From Bacteroidia bacterium (GTDB taxonomy: Bacteria > Bacteroidota > Bacteroidia > Bacteroidales > BM520): DNA of 18,585 nucleotides. Position 1 is the first letter of the stretch. Each line of letters opens with the position of its first letter. The stretch covers positions 1 to 18,585 of the forward strand of contig RZYD01000023.1 in the NCBI GenBank assembly GCA_009930445.1, given 5' to 3'. The translations under genes and the position numbers were made by a program. Shown piece after piece: positions 1-7,614 of the stretch. Under the pieces are notes generated by a model that had not been told where the DNA came from, ran no database searches, and saw only the letters and a list, made by a program, of their open reading frames with translations.

Positions 1-342
1 ATTTCCGGTTTCACCCAGCGCCGTCAAAAAGGCCATATAAACCGAACCCAGGCAAACATAACGTGGTGAATGGCGACAAATCAATAGATCCTCTGGCTGT
101 CGCAGGTCTGAATCAATAAAATGCAATGACTGTAAAATTGCCCCGGGAGGTGTTGGATCACAAATCAACACATTATCCTGTTGGGTGGCAAGCAAAAAAC
201 CCTGAGCAAAAAACGCTTTTTCATACCCATCTTCCCGCAGTATTCGGTCATCGGCAGTTCCAGAACCACAGGCGGTCAAAAGCAACCATACAGCCATTAG
301 GGTAACCAACACCATTCTGATTTTTAAGCTTTTCTGTCTCAC
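1..342 (-). CDS. Probable ABC transporter substrate-binding lipoprotein, partial (C-terminus beyond left edge)
   Basis: 114 codons are open from a GTG at 342 to the window edge. The GTG start gives MRQKSLKIRM followed by a hydrophobic stretch and the lipobox LTAC (Cys25), a good lipoprotein signal peptide with a charged N-region. The in-frame ATG at 315 would remove those charges, so GTG is preferred. After the lipobox comes a polar linker, then a segment reading SPRYVCLGSVYMAFLTALGE near residues 90-110. This resembles the first strand and helix of FepB/BtuF-type (TroA-like) periplasmic binding proteins, where Bacteroidetes members carry phrases like R-x-V-C-x-S-x-x-x-x-A-F-x-x-A-L-G-E. It would capture a metal chelate, siderophore or cobalamin and deliver it to an inner-membrane permease. 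The substrate cannot be told, and no permease gene is visible. The lipoprotein call is fairly safe; the family call rests on one motif. Confidence 0.62.
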   Translation of the reverse strand, partial: MRQKSLKIRMVLVTLMAVWLLLTACGSGTADDRILREDGYEKAFFAQGFLLATQQDNVLICDPTPPGAILQSLHFIDSDLRQPEDLLICRHSPRYVCLGSVYMAFLTALGETGN

Positions 343-384
343 TTCAATGCAGGTATAAAAAATGAGGGATAGACCACACAAGTG

Positions 385-392
385 CAAAGGTA
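385..392 (-). promoter_or_regulatory. Bacteroidetes-type -7 promoter box (TACCTTTG) for the substrate-binding lipoprotein
   Basis: On the minus strand the sequence TACCTTTG matches the TAnnTTTG -7 consensus of the Bacteroidetes primary sigma factor. It lies about 43 nt upstream of the GTG start at 342. No TTTG is seen at the expected 19-21 nt spacing. A 5-bp inverted repeat (AAGTG at 380-384, CACTT at 393-397) brackets the box exactly, which could be a small operator or chance. Confidence 0.45.
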
Positions 393-409
393 CACTTTTC
401 AAAAAATCT

Positions 410-417
410 TATCTTTG
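410..417 (+). promoter_or_regulatory. Bacteroidetes-type -7 promoter box (TATCTTTG) for the mutL cluster
   Basis: TATCTTTG on the plus strand fits TAnnTTTG and lies 98 nt before the ATG of the small membrane protein at 516. It is the best candidate for the promoter of the run that includes mutL. No good -33 TTTG is found at the usual spacing. It sits back to back with the minus-strand box at 385-392, so transcription would diverge from this short AT-rich stretch. Confidence 0.45.
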
Positions 418-515
418 TAGAAATATTAAAAGTTATAAAATGTTCCTGTCGGTTCAGGATCGATAGCAATAACAATAATTTTAAGCAACCTTGCAAAATA
501 GCAAAAAACAGAACT

Positions 516-788
516 ATGAAAATTATATTTGCACGAACGCCAAAGCCCAAGCGCTTTAATTTTCCCACGAGATATTACGATCCGCGGAAGGAGGAAATGG
601 AAAAAAGAAAGAAGCAACGTGAAGGAGGGCAACTGACTTCAGAAGAGAGAATCAGGGGTAGAATGCAGAGTTCATGGCATCGTGAAGACCGCCGCAACAG
701 CGAAAGGAAGAACATAAGATCGGTGATTATCTATCTTTTTATTGCAGCCGTTCTCATCTATTTGATTTTCTTTGCAAAAATATTCTAA
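516..788 (+). CDS. Small basic protein with C-terminal membrane helix, upstream of mutL
   Basis: A 90-residue protein of unknown function. The N-terminus (KPKRFNFPTRYYDPRKEE, about residues 10-27) resembles a small protein that I recall lying before mutL in many Bacteroidetes; some such proteins carry unreliable automatic names. The middle (25-66) is very rich in Lys, Arg and Glu and probably helical or disordered. Residues 69-86 (VIIYLFIAAVLIYLIFF) form one hydrophobic helix followed by a single Lys, so this is likely a tail-anchored inner-membrane protein with a cytoplasmic basic domain. It ends 5 bp before mutL, so the two are almost surely cotranscribed. The ATG at 516 is chosen because the recalled conserved segment begins about ten residues in. 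A TAnnTTTG-like string (524-531) lies inside its first codons. No function can be assigned. Confidence 0.8.
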   Translation: MKIIFARTPKPKRFNFPTRYYDPRKEEMEKRKKQREGGQLTSEERIRGRMQSSWHREDRRNSERKNIRSVIIYLFIAAVLIYLIFFAKIF

Positions 789-793
789 ACGTT

Positions 794-2620
794 ATGTCGG
801 ATATTATCCATTTACTGCCGGACTCTGTGGCCAATCAGATTGCGGCCGGTGAGGTTATACAAAGGCCTGGCTCAGCCCTCAAAGAGCTCATTGAGAACTC
901 TATGGATGCCGGAGCGGATGATATTCAGATCATCCTGAAGGAAGCCGGCCGGGCCCTGATCCGTGTTGTGGATAATGGCTCAGGAATGAGTGAAGCCGAT
1001 GCGCGGATGGCGTTTGAAAGGCATGCCACCAGCAAAATTGCCACGGCTCAGGATCTGTTTGCACTCCGAAGTTTTGGGTTCCGCGGCGAAGCGCTGGCTT
1101 CTATTGCCGCCATCGCACAAGTGGAAGTTTTGAGCAAAATGAGCGGGAACGATATCGGCACAAAAATCCTTATTGAAGGATCAAAGTTTATAGAACAATC
1201 CCCGGCTTCCTGCCCGGAGGGAACATCAATTGCCGTTAAAAACCTCTTTTTTAATGTTCCTGCCCGTCGTAACTTTCTAAAATCAAACAATGTAGAATTA
1301 CGGCATTGCATCGAAGAATTTCAACGCGTGGCACTGACCAATCCCACCGTGGCATTCACCCTCTACCATAACGACAAGCCGGTAATTCAACTTAAAAAAG
1401 GGAACCTCAAACAACGAATTGTTAATCTTTTCGGAGGAAATTTCGATGAAAAAATTGTTCCGGTGAATGCGGAAACCACCCGTATTAAAATTTCAGGATT
1501 CATTGGAAAACCACAATATGCAAAAAGAACAAAAGGGGAACAATTCTTTTTTGTAAACGGACGATTTATCCGGCATCCCTATCTTAACCATGCGGTTCAA
1601 AATGCTTTTGAAGATTTAATTCCCGAGGGGTCGTTCCCTTCCTACTTTATCTATTTTGAAGTCGACCCGGCAGATATCGACGTAAATATTCATCCCACAA
1701 AAACTGAAATCAACTTTTTAGATGCCCGTTTGATCTATTCTTTCTTGCGATCGGCAGTAAAGCAAGCCTTCGGAAAATTCAGCATCACCCCCACACTCGA
1801 CTTCAATGCCGAACAATCTTTTACGGTTTCACCGTTGCGTCCGGGCGATTCAGTTATTCCGCCAACAGTAAAAATCGATCCTTCATACAGTCCGTTTAAT
1901 ACATCCGCACCTGACAAAGACCAGAAAAATAAAACAACAGGATGGGAGCAACTGTTTTCACCCGACCGATTCCCAGGCGTTCAACAGGAACTCGATGTTC
2001 AGATTCCCCTAACGGATAACAAGGAGGAGCCAATTGCAGTATCCGGAGAAGAAAACGGCTGCGCCACGTTCATCCAGATATACAACCGCTATATTGTTAC
2101 TCCTGTAAAATCAGGGATGATGATGATTGACCAAAGGAAAGCACATCAACGCATTCTTTATGAAAGCCTTATGGAAATATTTAGCGGTAGTAAACCGGGG
2201 AGCCAACAGCTTCTCTTTCCGGAAACGCTGCATCTCAGCGCAGCCGACACAGCACTGGTTACCGAACTGCAAAACGACCTGCAACTCCTTGGTTTTGATA
2301 TGGTAAATGCCGGTAACAATTGCTTTATGGTAAATGGGGCTCCTGCCGATTTGCCACAAGAAATGGTTATTCAAACCCTCGAAAAGACCTTGGAAGAATT
2401 CAAAAACGAATCAGGAAAAACGACCACACAGCGTCAAATTAAGCTAGCCAGAGCCATGGCGAAAAGTATGGCAATCCGGGACAAGAAAAAACTGGCACCC
2501 GAAGAGATGCAGACACTCGCCAATTCGCTTTTTGCCTGTTCTGCCCCCGAAAATGACCTGGACGGAGGAAAAACATTACAAATAATAACAGTACAGCAAT
2601 TGGCTGAAATGTTTAAATAA
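794..2620 (+). CDS. mutL: DNA mismatch repair protein MutL
   Basis: 608 residues, the usual MutL length. It couples mismatch recognition by MutS to strand incision and excision. The N-terminal GHKL ATPase shows NQIAAGEVIQRP (14-25), ELIENSMDAGA (31-41, with Glu31 and Asn35 at the catalytic and Mg-binding positions), DNGSGM (60-65) and GFRGEALASI (95-104). The transducer domain follows to about residue 330 with VNIHPTKTEI. A variable linker (about 335-420) leads to the C-terminal dimerisation domain. There the endonuclease motif DQHA(x)2E reads DQRKAHQ (446-452), and the later Cys-containing motifs read LFACSAPEND (579-588) rather than CPHGRP-like. Metal-binding nicking residues therefore appear absent or altered; from memory, related Bacteroidetes MutLs also deviate here. 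It lies 5 bp after the small membrane protein and 9 bp before the first rhomboid gene. Confidence 0.97.
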   Translation: MSDIIHLLPDSVANQIAAGEVIQRPGSALKELIENSMDAGADDIQIILKEAGRALIRVVDNGSGMSEADARMAFERHATSKIATAQDLFALRSFGFRGEALASIAAIAQVEVLSKMSGNDIGTKILIEGSKFIEQSPASCPEGTSIAVKNLFFNVPARRNFLKSNNVELRHCIEEFQRVALTNPTVAFTLYHNDKPVIQLKKGNLKQRIVNLFGGNFDEKIVPVNAETTRIKISGFIGKPQYAKRTKGEQFFFVNGRFIRHPYLNHAVQNAFEDLIPEGSFPSYFIYFEVDPADIDVNIHPTKTEINFLDARLIYSFLRSAVKQAFGKFSITPTLDFNAEQSFTVSPLRPGDSVIPPTVKIDPSYSPFNTSAPDKDQKNKTTGWEQLFSPDRFPGVQQELDVQIPLTDNKEEPIAVSGEENGCATFIQIYNRYIVTPVKSGMMMIDQRKAHQRILYESLMEIFSGSKPGSQQLLFPETLHLSAADTALVTELQNDLQLLGFDMVNAGNNCFMVNGAPADLPQEMVIQTLEKTLEEFKNESGKTTTQRQIKLARAMAKSMAIRDKKKLAPEEMQTLANSLFACSAPENDLDGGKTLQIITVQQLAEMFK

Positions 2621-2629
2621 TCTGCGACT

Positions 2630-3475
2630 ATGAATCAATACAGACCTGCCGGATTCGGTGCATTGCCACCCGTTGTAAAGAACCTGTTAATCATTAATAT
2701 CGTACTATTTGCAGGAACTTACCTTGTAGGGGCGGCCACAAATATGGATCTGAAAGACCTGCTGGGATTAAAATACCCATTATCATCCAGCTTTCGACCC
2801 TACCAATTTATTACGTATATGTTCATGCATGGCAGCCTCTCCCATCTCTTTTTTAATATGTTCGCTTTATGGATGTTTGGTAAAATTTTGGAGAACGTCT
2901 GGGGAAGCCGCCGATTTTTGATTTATTATATCATCTGTGGTGTTGGTGCAGCCCTTACCCATTATGTTATTGCATGGTTTGAAATTCACCCGGTAATCCA
3001 GCAGATGGATCTATTTCTGGATCAACCGTCAGTGCAGACACTTTCGGAATTTATTGGTTCACACCGTTTCCATATCCATGAAAATAGCGGTGTAATGTGG
3101 GATTATTTTACTGATTTCCAGCGTAATACAACCGCTTTAATAAACGATCCGGGGAACTATAGCGCACTTCAGTCCAGCATCGATTTTATATCCTTATACC
3201 GTGAATATTTCATGAATCTGCCTAACGTGGTAGGTGCTTCCGGCGCTATTTTCGGACTCCTGCTGGCCTTTGGGATGCTTTTCCCAAACGCTGAAATCTA
3301 TATCTATTTTCTTTTCCCGCTCAAAGCAAAATGGTTTGTCATTATATACGGAGCCATCGAACTTTTTGCCGGCTTTGCTGACAGCGCCAGCAATGTAGCT
3401 CACTTTGCCCATTTAGGTGGTATGATATTTGGTTTTATATTGATTCGCTATTGGCGCAAAAAAAATATTTATTAA
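2630..3475 (+). CDS. Rhomboid family intramembrane serine protease (first of a tandem pair)
   Basis: 281 residues, a polytopic membrane protease that cleaves transmembrane substrates inside the bilayer. Rhomboid landmarks are present: FMHGSLSHLFFNMFALWMFG (65-84, His67/His72/Asn76, the HxxxN oxyanion region), GASG with nucleophile Ser204 (202-205), and AHLGGMIFG with the general-base His261. About 80 soluble residues (roughly 118-200, polar and rich in aromatic residues) separate the third helix from the GASG helix, an insertion absent from minimal GlpG-like rhomboids. It ends with a short basic tail. The gene begins 9 bp after mutL and is followed immediately by a second rhomboid gene. Substrate unknown. 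Catalytic residues look intact, so an active protease is expected. Confidence 0.93.
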   Translation: MNQYRPAGFGALPPVVKNLLIINIVLFAGTYLVGAATNMDLKDLLGLKYPLSSSFRPYQFITYMFMHGSLSHLFFNMFALWMFGKILENVWGSRRFLIYYIICGVGAALTHYVIAWFEIHPVIQQMDLFLDQPSVQTLSEFIGSHRFHIHENSGVMWDYFTDFQRNTTALINDPGNYSALQSSIDFISLYREYFMNLPNVVGASGAIFGLLLAFGMLFPNAEIYIYFLFPLKAKWFVIIYGAIELFAGFADSASNVAHFAHLGGMIFGFILIRYWRKKNIY

Positions 3476-3484
3476 TTGGCCGCT

Positions 3485-4393
3485 ATGTATTCATCATTAT
3501 TCCAGCAATGGATTGGAAATATCCGCCGTTTCTTTGCCTCCCGAAATCTTTTATCCCGGCTTATTCTTATTAATATGGCCGTCTGGATTCTGCTGCTCCT
3601 TGCCGGGAGTTTTCTCTTTCTGTTTCAGTCGGAGAGCGGAACTCATGAAGTGGTGCGTTTTCTGGCCGTTCCTGCCGACCTGCAGCTGCTATTGCAAAGA
3701 CCCTGGACTTTATTAACCTATATGTTTCTGCACGAACGATTCTGGCATATCTTTTTCAATATGTACATGCTCTATTTCAGTGGCAAAATTTTCCTCGAAT
3801 ACCTGACAGAACGTCATTTATTACAGGTCTATTTAATCGGAGGTGTGGCAGGAGCCATATTGTATATCCTTGCCTATAATACTTTCCCTGTTTTTGCTGC
3901 GGCAATTGCCCAATCAGCGGCCCTTGGGGCTTCAGCGTCCGTACTGGCCATCCTTATTGCTATTGCAGCCTACGTTCCGGATTATAATCTCAACCTGGCC
4001 TTTTTTGGACCGGTAAAACTTAAATATGTTGCACTGGTATTTATTTTGATCGACTTGCTTAGCATTCAGTCGGGAAATGCAGGTGGCCATATTGCCCATT
4101 TAGGAGGAGCCTTGGCCGGATTTCTCTTTATCGCCCTTGGAAAACAATCGGCCACTACTAAAAAAAACACTTTCCGCCTGCACGACTTATTCTCCTCTAT
4201 AAGAAAAAAACAAAAACACGGATTTAAAGAAGTACACAGGAACCGACGACCATTAACCGACGAGGAGTACAACCTGAAAAGAATGGAGAAACAAAAAGAA
4301 ATCGATAATATTCTGGACAAAATTGCAAAATCGGGCTACGAGAGCTTAAGCAAACAAGAAAAGGAAACACTTTTTAAACAAAGTAAACCCTGA
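3485..4393 (+). CDS. Rhomboid family intramembrane serine protease with DUF6576-like C-terminal tail
   Basis: 302 residues from the ATG at 3485; an in-frame TTG at 3476 would add three residues and is less likely. It has six or so hydrophobic helices with MFLHERFWHIFFNMYMLY (HxxxN region), GASAS (nucleophile Ser, with Ala where classic rhomboids have Gly after it) and GGHIAHLGGALAG (general-base His). Unlike the preceding gene product it has no long loop insertion. Instead it carries a cytoplasmic basic tail of about 80 residues ending in an IDNILDKIAKSGYESLSKQE-type segment, which resembles the DUF6576 helix pair found at the end of Bacteroidetes rhomboids. It starts 9 bp after its paralogue, so the pair is cotranscribed. 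Diverged sequence and different accessory parts suggest different substrates rather than recent duplication. Confidence 0.92.
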   Translation: MYSSLFQQWIGNIRRFFASRNLLSRLILINMAVWILLLLAGSFLFLFQSESGTHEVVRFLAVPADLQLLLQRPWTLLTYMFLHERFWHIFFNMYMLYFSGKIFLEYLTERHLLQVYLIGGVAGAILYILAYNTFPVFAAAIAQSAALGASASVLAILIAIAAYVPDYNLNLAFFGPVKLKYVALVFILIDLLSIQSGNAGGHIAHLGGALAGFLFIALGKQSATTKKNTFRLHDLFSSIRKKQKHGFKEVHRNRRPLTDEEYNLKRMEKQKEIDNILDKIAKSGYESLSKQEKETLFKQSKP

Positions 4394-4434
4394 TCGCTGT
4401 TTTGTGTGTTATGTAACAGACCATAATTATTGTA

Positions 4435-5553
4435 TTGGATAAAAATACCCTCCACCGGAACGGAATACTGAATCTTCTGTTAAAAGGAGTTCTGACTCTT
4501 AGCACGGGGTTAGCAGCCGTACTATTAGTTTTGCCCTTCTTTATCACTACGGGTGTGGATTTACTAATGTTTTCCGGAATTATCTTTCCATGGGTATGGA
4601 TTGTGAATGCCATTTTTTTTCTTTTCTGGGCATTTTGCCGAAAAAAAATAGCATTCATTCCCTTATTGGCAATCCTTGTGACTATCGGAATAACTGCCGG
4701 TTATTTCCAGCTTAACCCGAAAAAGGGGCAAAGTACAGCACCCGCATTAAAAGTGCTCACTTACAATGTAAAATACCTGGGAAGGTCGTCACGCCATCAG
4801 GCGGCCAACAAAGAATCAGGCATCACCAATTTTATCGCAGAACAAAATGCGGATATTATCTGTCTGCAGGAATTTGATTCTCCTCCGGAAGAATTCACGG
4901 TGATGATAGAAAAAATCATGCAGCGTACCGGAACCTCTCATTATGTTTTTACACGCTATTATCCCGGACAACAAAACAGTGAACGGATACTCCTGCTCAC
5001 TCGTCAGGATGTGGTGAACAAAGGATCGCTTACAGACCCGGATAACCGCCGGTATGCAGTTTATGCCGACATTGTATGGCAAAGTGATACGCTAAGGATT
5101 ATCAATTGCCACCTGCAATCGAACTACCTCAGGGAGGAGGATGATCTGGGACTGGAGGATTTTAAACGGGCCAATGCCGGGCGGGGAATTCTCCAGGAAA
5201 AGAGCCGCCGGATTTACAAAAAACTGCTAAAAGCCTTCCGGCAAAGGGCAAGGCAGGCCGACCGATTAACGGCGTTTATTCAGAAATCACCCTATAAAAC
5301 AATACTCTGCGGAGATTTTAACGATACGCCCGCCTCCTACACCTATCAAAAATTACGACACTATTTAACCGACGGATTCAGGGAAGCGGGATACGGCACA
5401 GGGACAACCTACAACGGAAGATACCCTTCCTTCCGTATCGACTATATCCTGCATCATCCCGACCTGAATTCCATCGCGTACCAGATTCACCGTAAAAATA
5501 CCGATTCAGATCATTTTCCTGTGACAGGAATCCTCATAAAAAAAACGGAATAA
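4435..5553 (+). CDS. Membrane-anchored endonuclease/exonuclease/phosphatase (EEP) family protein
   Basis: 372 residues. Three hydrophobic helices lie in the first 95 residues (about 13-36, 41-67, 71-92), followed by an EEP domain. Motifs: LTYNVKYLGR (Asn111), DIICLQEF (metal-binding Glu146), INCHLQS (His226), GDFNDTP (Asp294, Asn296), RIDYIL (Asp336) and SDHFPV (Asp359, His360). All residues of the DNase I/ExoIII-like metallophosphoesterase site are present, so it should hydrolyse a phosphodiester or phosphomonoester. With the membrane anchor, a lipid or periplasmic substrate is as likely as DNA. The frame has no ATG before the first helix: a TAA lies at 4414-4416 and TTG at 4435 is the first usual start, so a TTG start is assigned. 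It ends 3 bp before uvrB. Confidence 0.9.
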   Translation: MDKNTLHRNGILNLLLKGVLTLSTGLAAVLLVLPFFITTGVDLLMFSGIIFPWVWIVNAIFFLFWAFCRKKIAFIPLLAILVTIGITAGYFQLNPKKGQSTAPALKVLTYNVKYLGRSSRHQAANKESGITNFIAEQNADIICLQEFDSPPEEFTVMIEKIMQRTGTSHYVFTRYYPGQQNSERILLLTRQDVVNKGSLTDPDNRRYAVYADIVWQSDTLRIINCHLQSNYLREEDDLGLEDFKRANAGRGILQEKSRRIYKKLLKAFRQRARQADRLTAFIQKSPYKTILCGDFNDTPASYTYQKLRHYLTDGFREAGYGTGTTYNGRYPSFRIDYILHHPDLNSIAYQIHRKNTDSDHFPVTGILIKKTE

Positions 5554-5556
5554 CCA

Positions 5557-7584
5557 ATGGCAAAACCCTTCATATTAACATCCGATTTTCAACCAACCGG
5601 CGATCAGCCGGAAGCCATAAAGCAACTGACGGAAGGCATTCTGCGACAAGATAAAGCACAGGTACTTTTAGGGGTAACCGGATCAGGAAAAACTTTTACC
5701 ATTGCCAATGTCATTGAAAAAGTTCAAAAACCCATACTCGTACTTTCACACAATAAAACCCTCGCTGCCCAACTCTATGGAGAATTCAAACAATTTTTTC
5801 CTGATAATGCGGTTGAATACTTCGTTTCCTATTATGATTATTATCAGCCGGAAGCCTATCTGCCGGTTTCGGATACCTACATTGAGAAAGACCTCAGTAT
5901 TAACGACGAAATTGAAAAACTGAGGCTCAGCGCGTCCTCTGCACTGCTCTCTGGCCGTCGCGATGTAATTGTAGTAAGCTCTGTTTCATGTATTTACGGT
6001 ATCGGAAACCCTGAAGAATTTGCCAGCAATACGGTTTATATTCATAAAGGGGATCAGATCAGCCGTAACACATTGTTGCATAAATTTGTAGTAAGCCTTT
6101 ATAGCCGCACTGAAACTGAACTCACACGAGGCACGTTCAGGGTGAAAGGCGATTCGGTAGATATCTTTCCCGCTTACGCAGATTTTGGTTTTCGCATTCT
6201 TTTCTGGGGCGATGAAATTGAATCGATGGAGGTTATTGAACCGGAAACCGGAAAAAGAGTGGAAGAACTGGAAGAAATCACGATTTACCCGGCCAACATT
6301 TTCGTCACTACACAAGAAACGCTGAATAAAGCCATCCGGGAAATTCAGGAGGATCTGTTTGCCCAGACCGCCTACTTCAGAAGTATCGGGAAGCATTTGG
6401 AAGCGAATCGATTAGAAGACAGAGTAACCTATGACATTGAAATGATGAAGGAACTGGGCTACTGTTCAGGGATTGAAAATTATTCACGGTATTTCGATCG
6501 CCGGAGTCCGGGTAGCCGGCCATTCTGCCTGATTGATTATTTCCCGGATGATTTTTTACTGGTAATTGATGAATCACATGTTACCATTCCACAAATCAGA
6601 GCCATGTATGGTGGCGATCGCTCACGCAAGCAAAACCTCGTTGAGTTCGGATTCAGGCTGCCTTCGGCACTGGATAACCGCCCCCTGACTTTTGATGAAT
6701 TTGAACAAATTATACCCCAGACTGTCTATGTAAGTGCCACCCCTGCTGATTATGAACTCAAGCAATCGGAGGGGGTTGTTGTGGAACAATTGATCCGACC
6801 CACAGGGCTTCCGGATCCCATCATCGAAGTCAGGCCAGCGATTCATCAGGTAGATGATCTGCTGGACGAAATTGATCGTGTAATAAAAATGAAAGAACGC
6901 GTGTTGGTAACCACACTTACCAAACGGATGGCGGAAGAGTTGACCAAATACATGTCACGGTTACAGGTCAAATGCCAATATATTCATTCTGATGTAGATA
7001 CACTGGAACGCGTGGAAATAATGCATGACTTACGAACCGGAAAATATGATGTACTGGTGGGTGTTAACTTGTTACGCGAAGGACTCGACCTGCCCGAAGT
7101 ATCGCTGGTAGCCATTCTGGATGCCGATAAGGAAGGGTTTCTCCGTTCGGAAAGAGCCCTGACGCAAACAGCAGGACGTGCCGCCAGAAACCTGAATGCC
7201 CGGGTTATCATGTATGCAGATAAAATTACCGAAAGTATGCAGCGCACCATGGACGAAACAGAGCGAAGGAGATTGAAGCAGATTGCCTACAATACCGCAA
7301 ATCATATTACACCACGCGCTATTGTAAAATCCATCGAAAGTGTGATGGGACCATCAAACGCTACGAAAAACGCAGCGGAAAAAACAGCTGGATTTGAAAC
7401 GCAAAAAGCAGGCCTTGCGGCTGACCCGGTCGTACAGTATATGTCGAAGCAACAGCTGAAAAAAGCGATTCAAAATCTGCAACAACAAATGGAAAAAGTA
7501 GTAAAAGAGCTTGATTTTATTGAAGCGGCACGGCTACGCGATGAAATGTTCGTGTTTCAACACCTTCTCGAAGAAAAAGAATAA
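5557..7584 (+). CDS. uvrB: UvrABC excinuclease subunit B (UvrB)
   Basis: 675 residues, full length for UvrB, the damage-verification helicase-like subunit of nucleotide excision repair. It receives lesions from UvrA and positions UvrC for dual incision. Seen in order: GDQPEAIKQLTEGI near the start, Walker A GVTGSGKTFT (39-48), the DNA-clamping beta-hairpin SYYDYYQPEAYLP (91-103), the Walker B-like DESH box, YVSATP, the helicase motif VI region TQTAGRAARN, and a C-terminal UVR domain (last 40 residues or so, ELDFIEAARLRDEMF) that contacts UvrC. The ATG at 5557 follows the EEP gene by only 3 bp, suggesting translational coupling. No defect is seen. Confidence 0.98.
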   Translation: MAKPFILTSDFQPTGDQPEAIKQLTEGILRQDKAQVLLGVTGSGKTFTIANVIEKVQKPILVLSHNKTLAAQLYGEFKQFFPDNAVEYFVSYYDYYQPEAYLPVSDTYIEKDLSINDEIEKLRLSASSALLSGRRDVIVVSSVSCIYGIGNPEEFASNTVYIHKGDQISRNTLLHKFVVSLYSRTETELTRGTFRVKGDSVDIFPAYADFGFRILFWGDEIESMEVIEPETGKRVEELEEITIYPANIFVTTQETLNKAIREIQEDLFAQTAYFRSIGKHLEANRLEDRVTYDIEMMKELGYCSGIENYSRYFDRRSPGSRPFCLIDYFPDDFLLVIDESHVTIPQIRAMYGGDRSRKQNLVEFGFRLPSALDNRPLTFDEFEQIIPQTVYVSATPADYELKQSEGVVVEQLIRPTGLPDPIIEVRPAIHQVDDLLDEIDRVIKMKERVLVTTLTKRMAEELTKYMSRLQVKCQYIHSDVDTLERVEIMHDLRTGKYDVLVGVNLLREGLDLPEVSLVAILDADKEGFLRSERALTQTAGRAARNLNARVIMYADKITESMQRTMDETERRRLKQIAYNTANHITPRAIVKSIESVMGPSNATKNAAEKTAGFETQKAGLAADPVVQYMSKQQLKKAIQNLQQQMEKVVKELDFIEAARLRDEMFVFQHLLEEKE

Positions 7585-7589
7585 CTTTG
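7582..7589 (+). promoter_or_regulatory. Possible -7 promoter box (TAACTTTG) before the YggS gene
   Basis: TAACTTTG overlaps the uvrB stop codon and matches TAnnTTTG. It lies 25 nt before the ATG of the YggS-family gene, so it could give that gene an internal promoter within the run. No -33 element is clear, and the short motif may be chance. Confidence 0.3.
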
Positions 7590-7614
7590 CATCTGATTAT
7601 ATAAAATTGGTCTC

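Noticed and set aside
343..515. A cobalamin or other riboswitch upstream of the binding lipoprotein.
   Set aside because: The 173-bp space holds no structured conserved element that I can recognise; it is A/T-rich with two promoter boxes.
524..531. TATATTTG on the plus strand matching TAnnTTTG, as a promoter for a shorter small-protein start or for mutL.
   Set aside because: It lies within codons 3-6 of the small membrane protein, whose N-terminal segment just after it looks conserved. The upstream box at 410-417 is better placed. Chance is likely in A/T-rich sequence.
3476..3484. TTG start for the second rhomboid gene.
   Set aside because: It would begin immediately after the stop of the previous gene and adds only three residues. 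The ATG at 3485 is more plausible.
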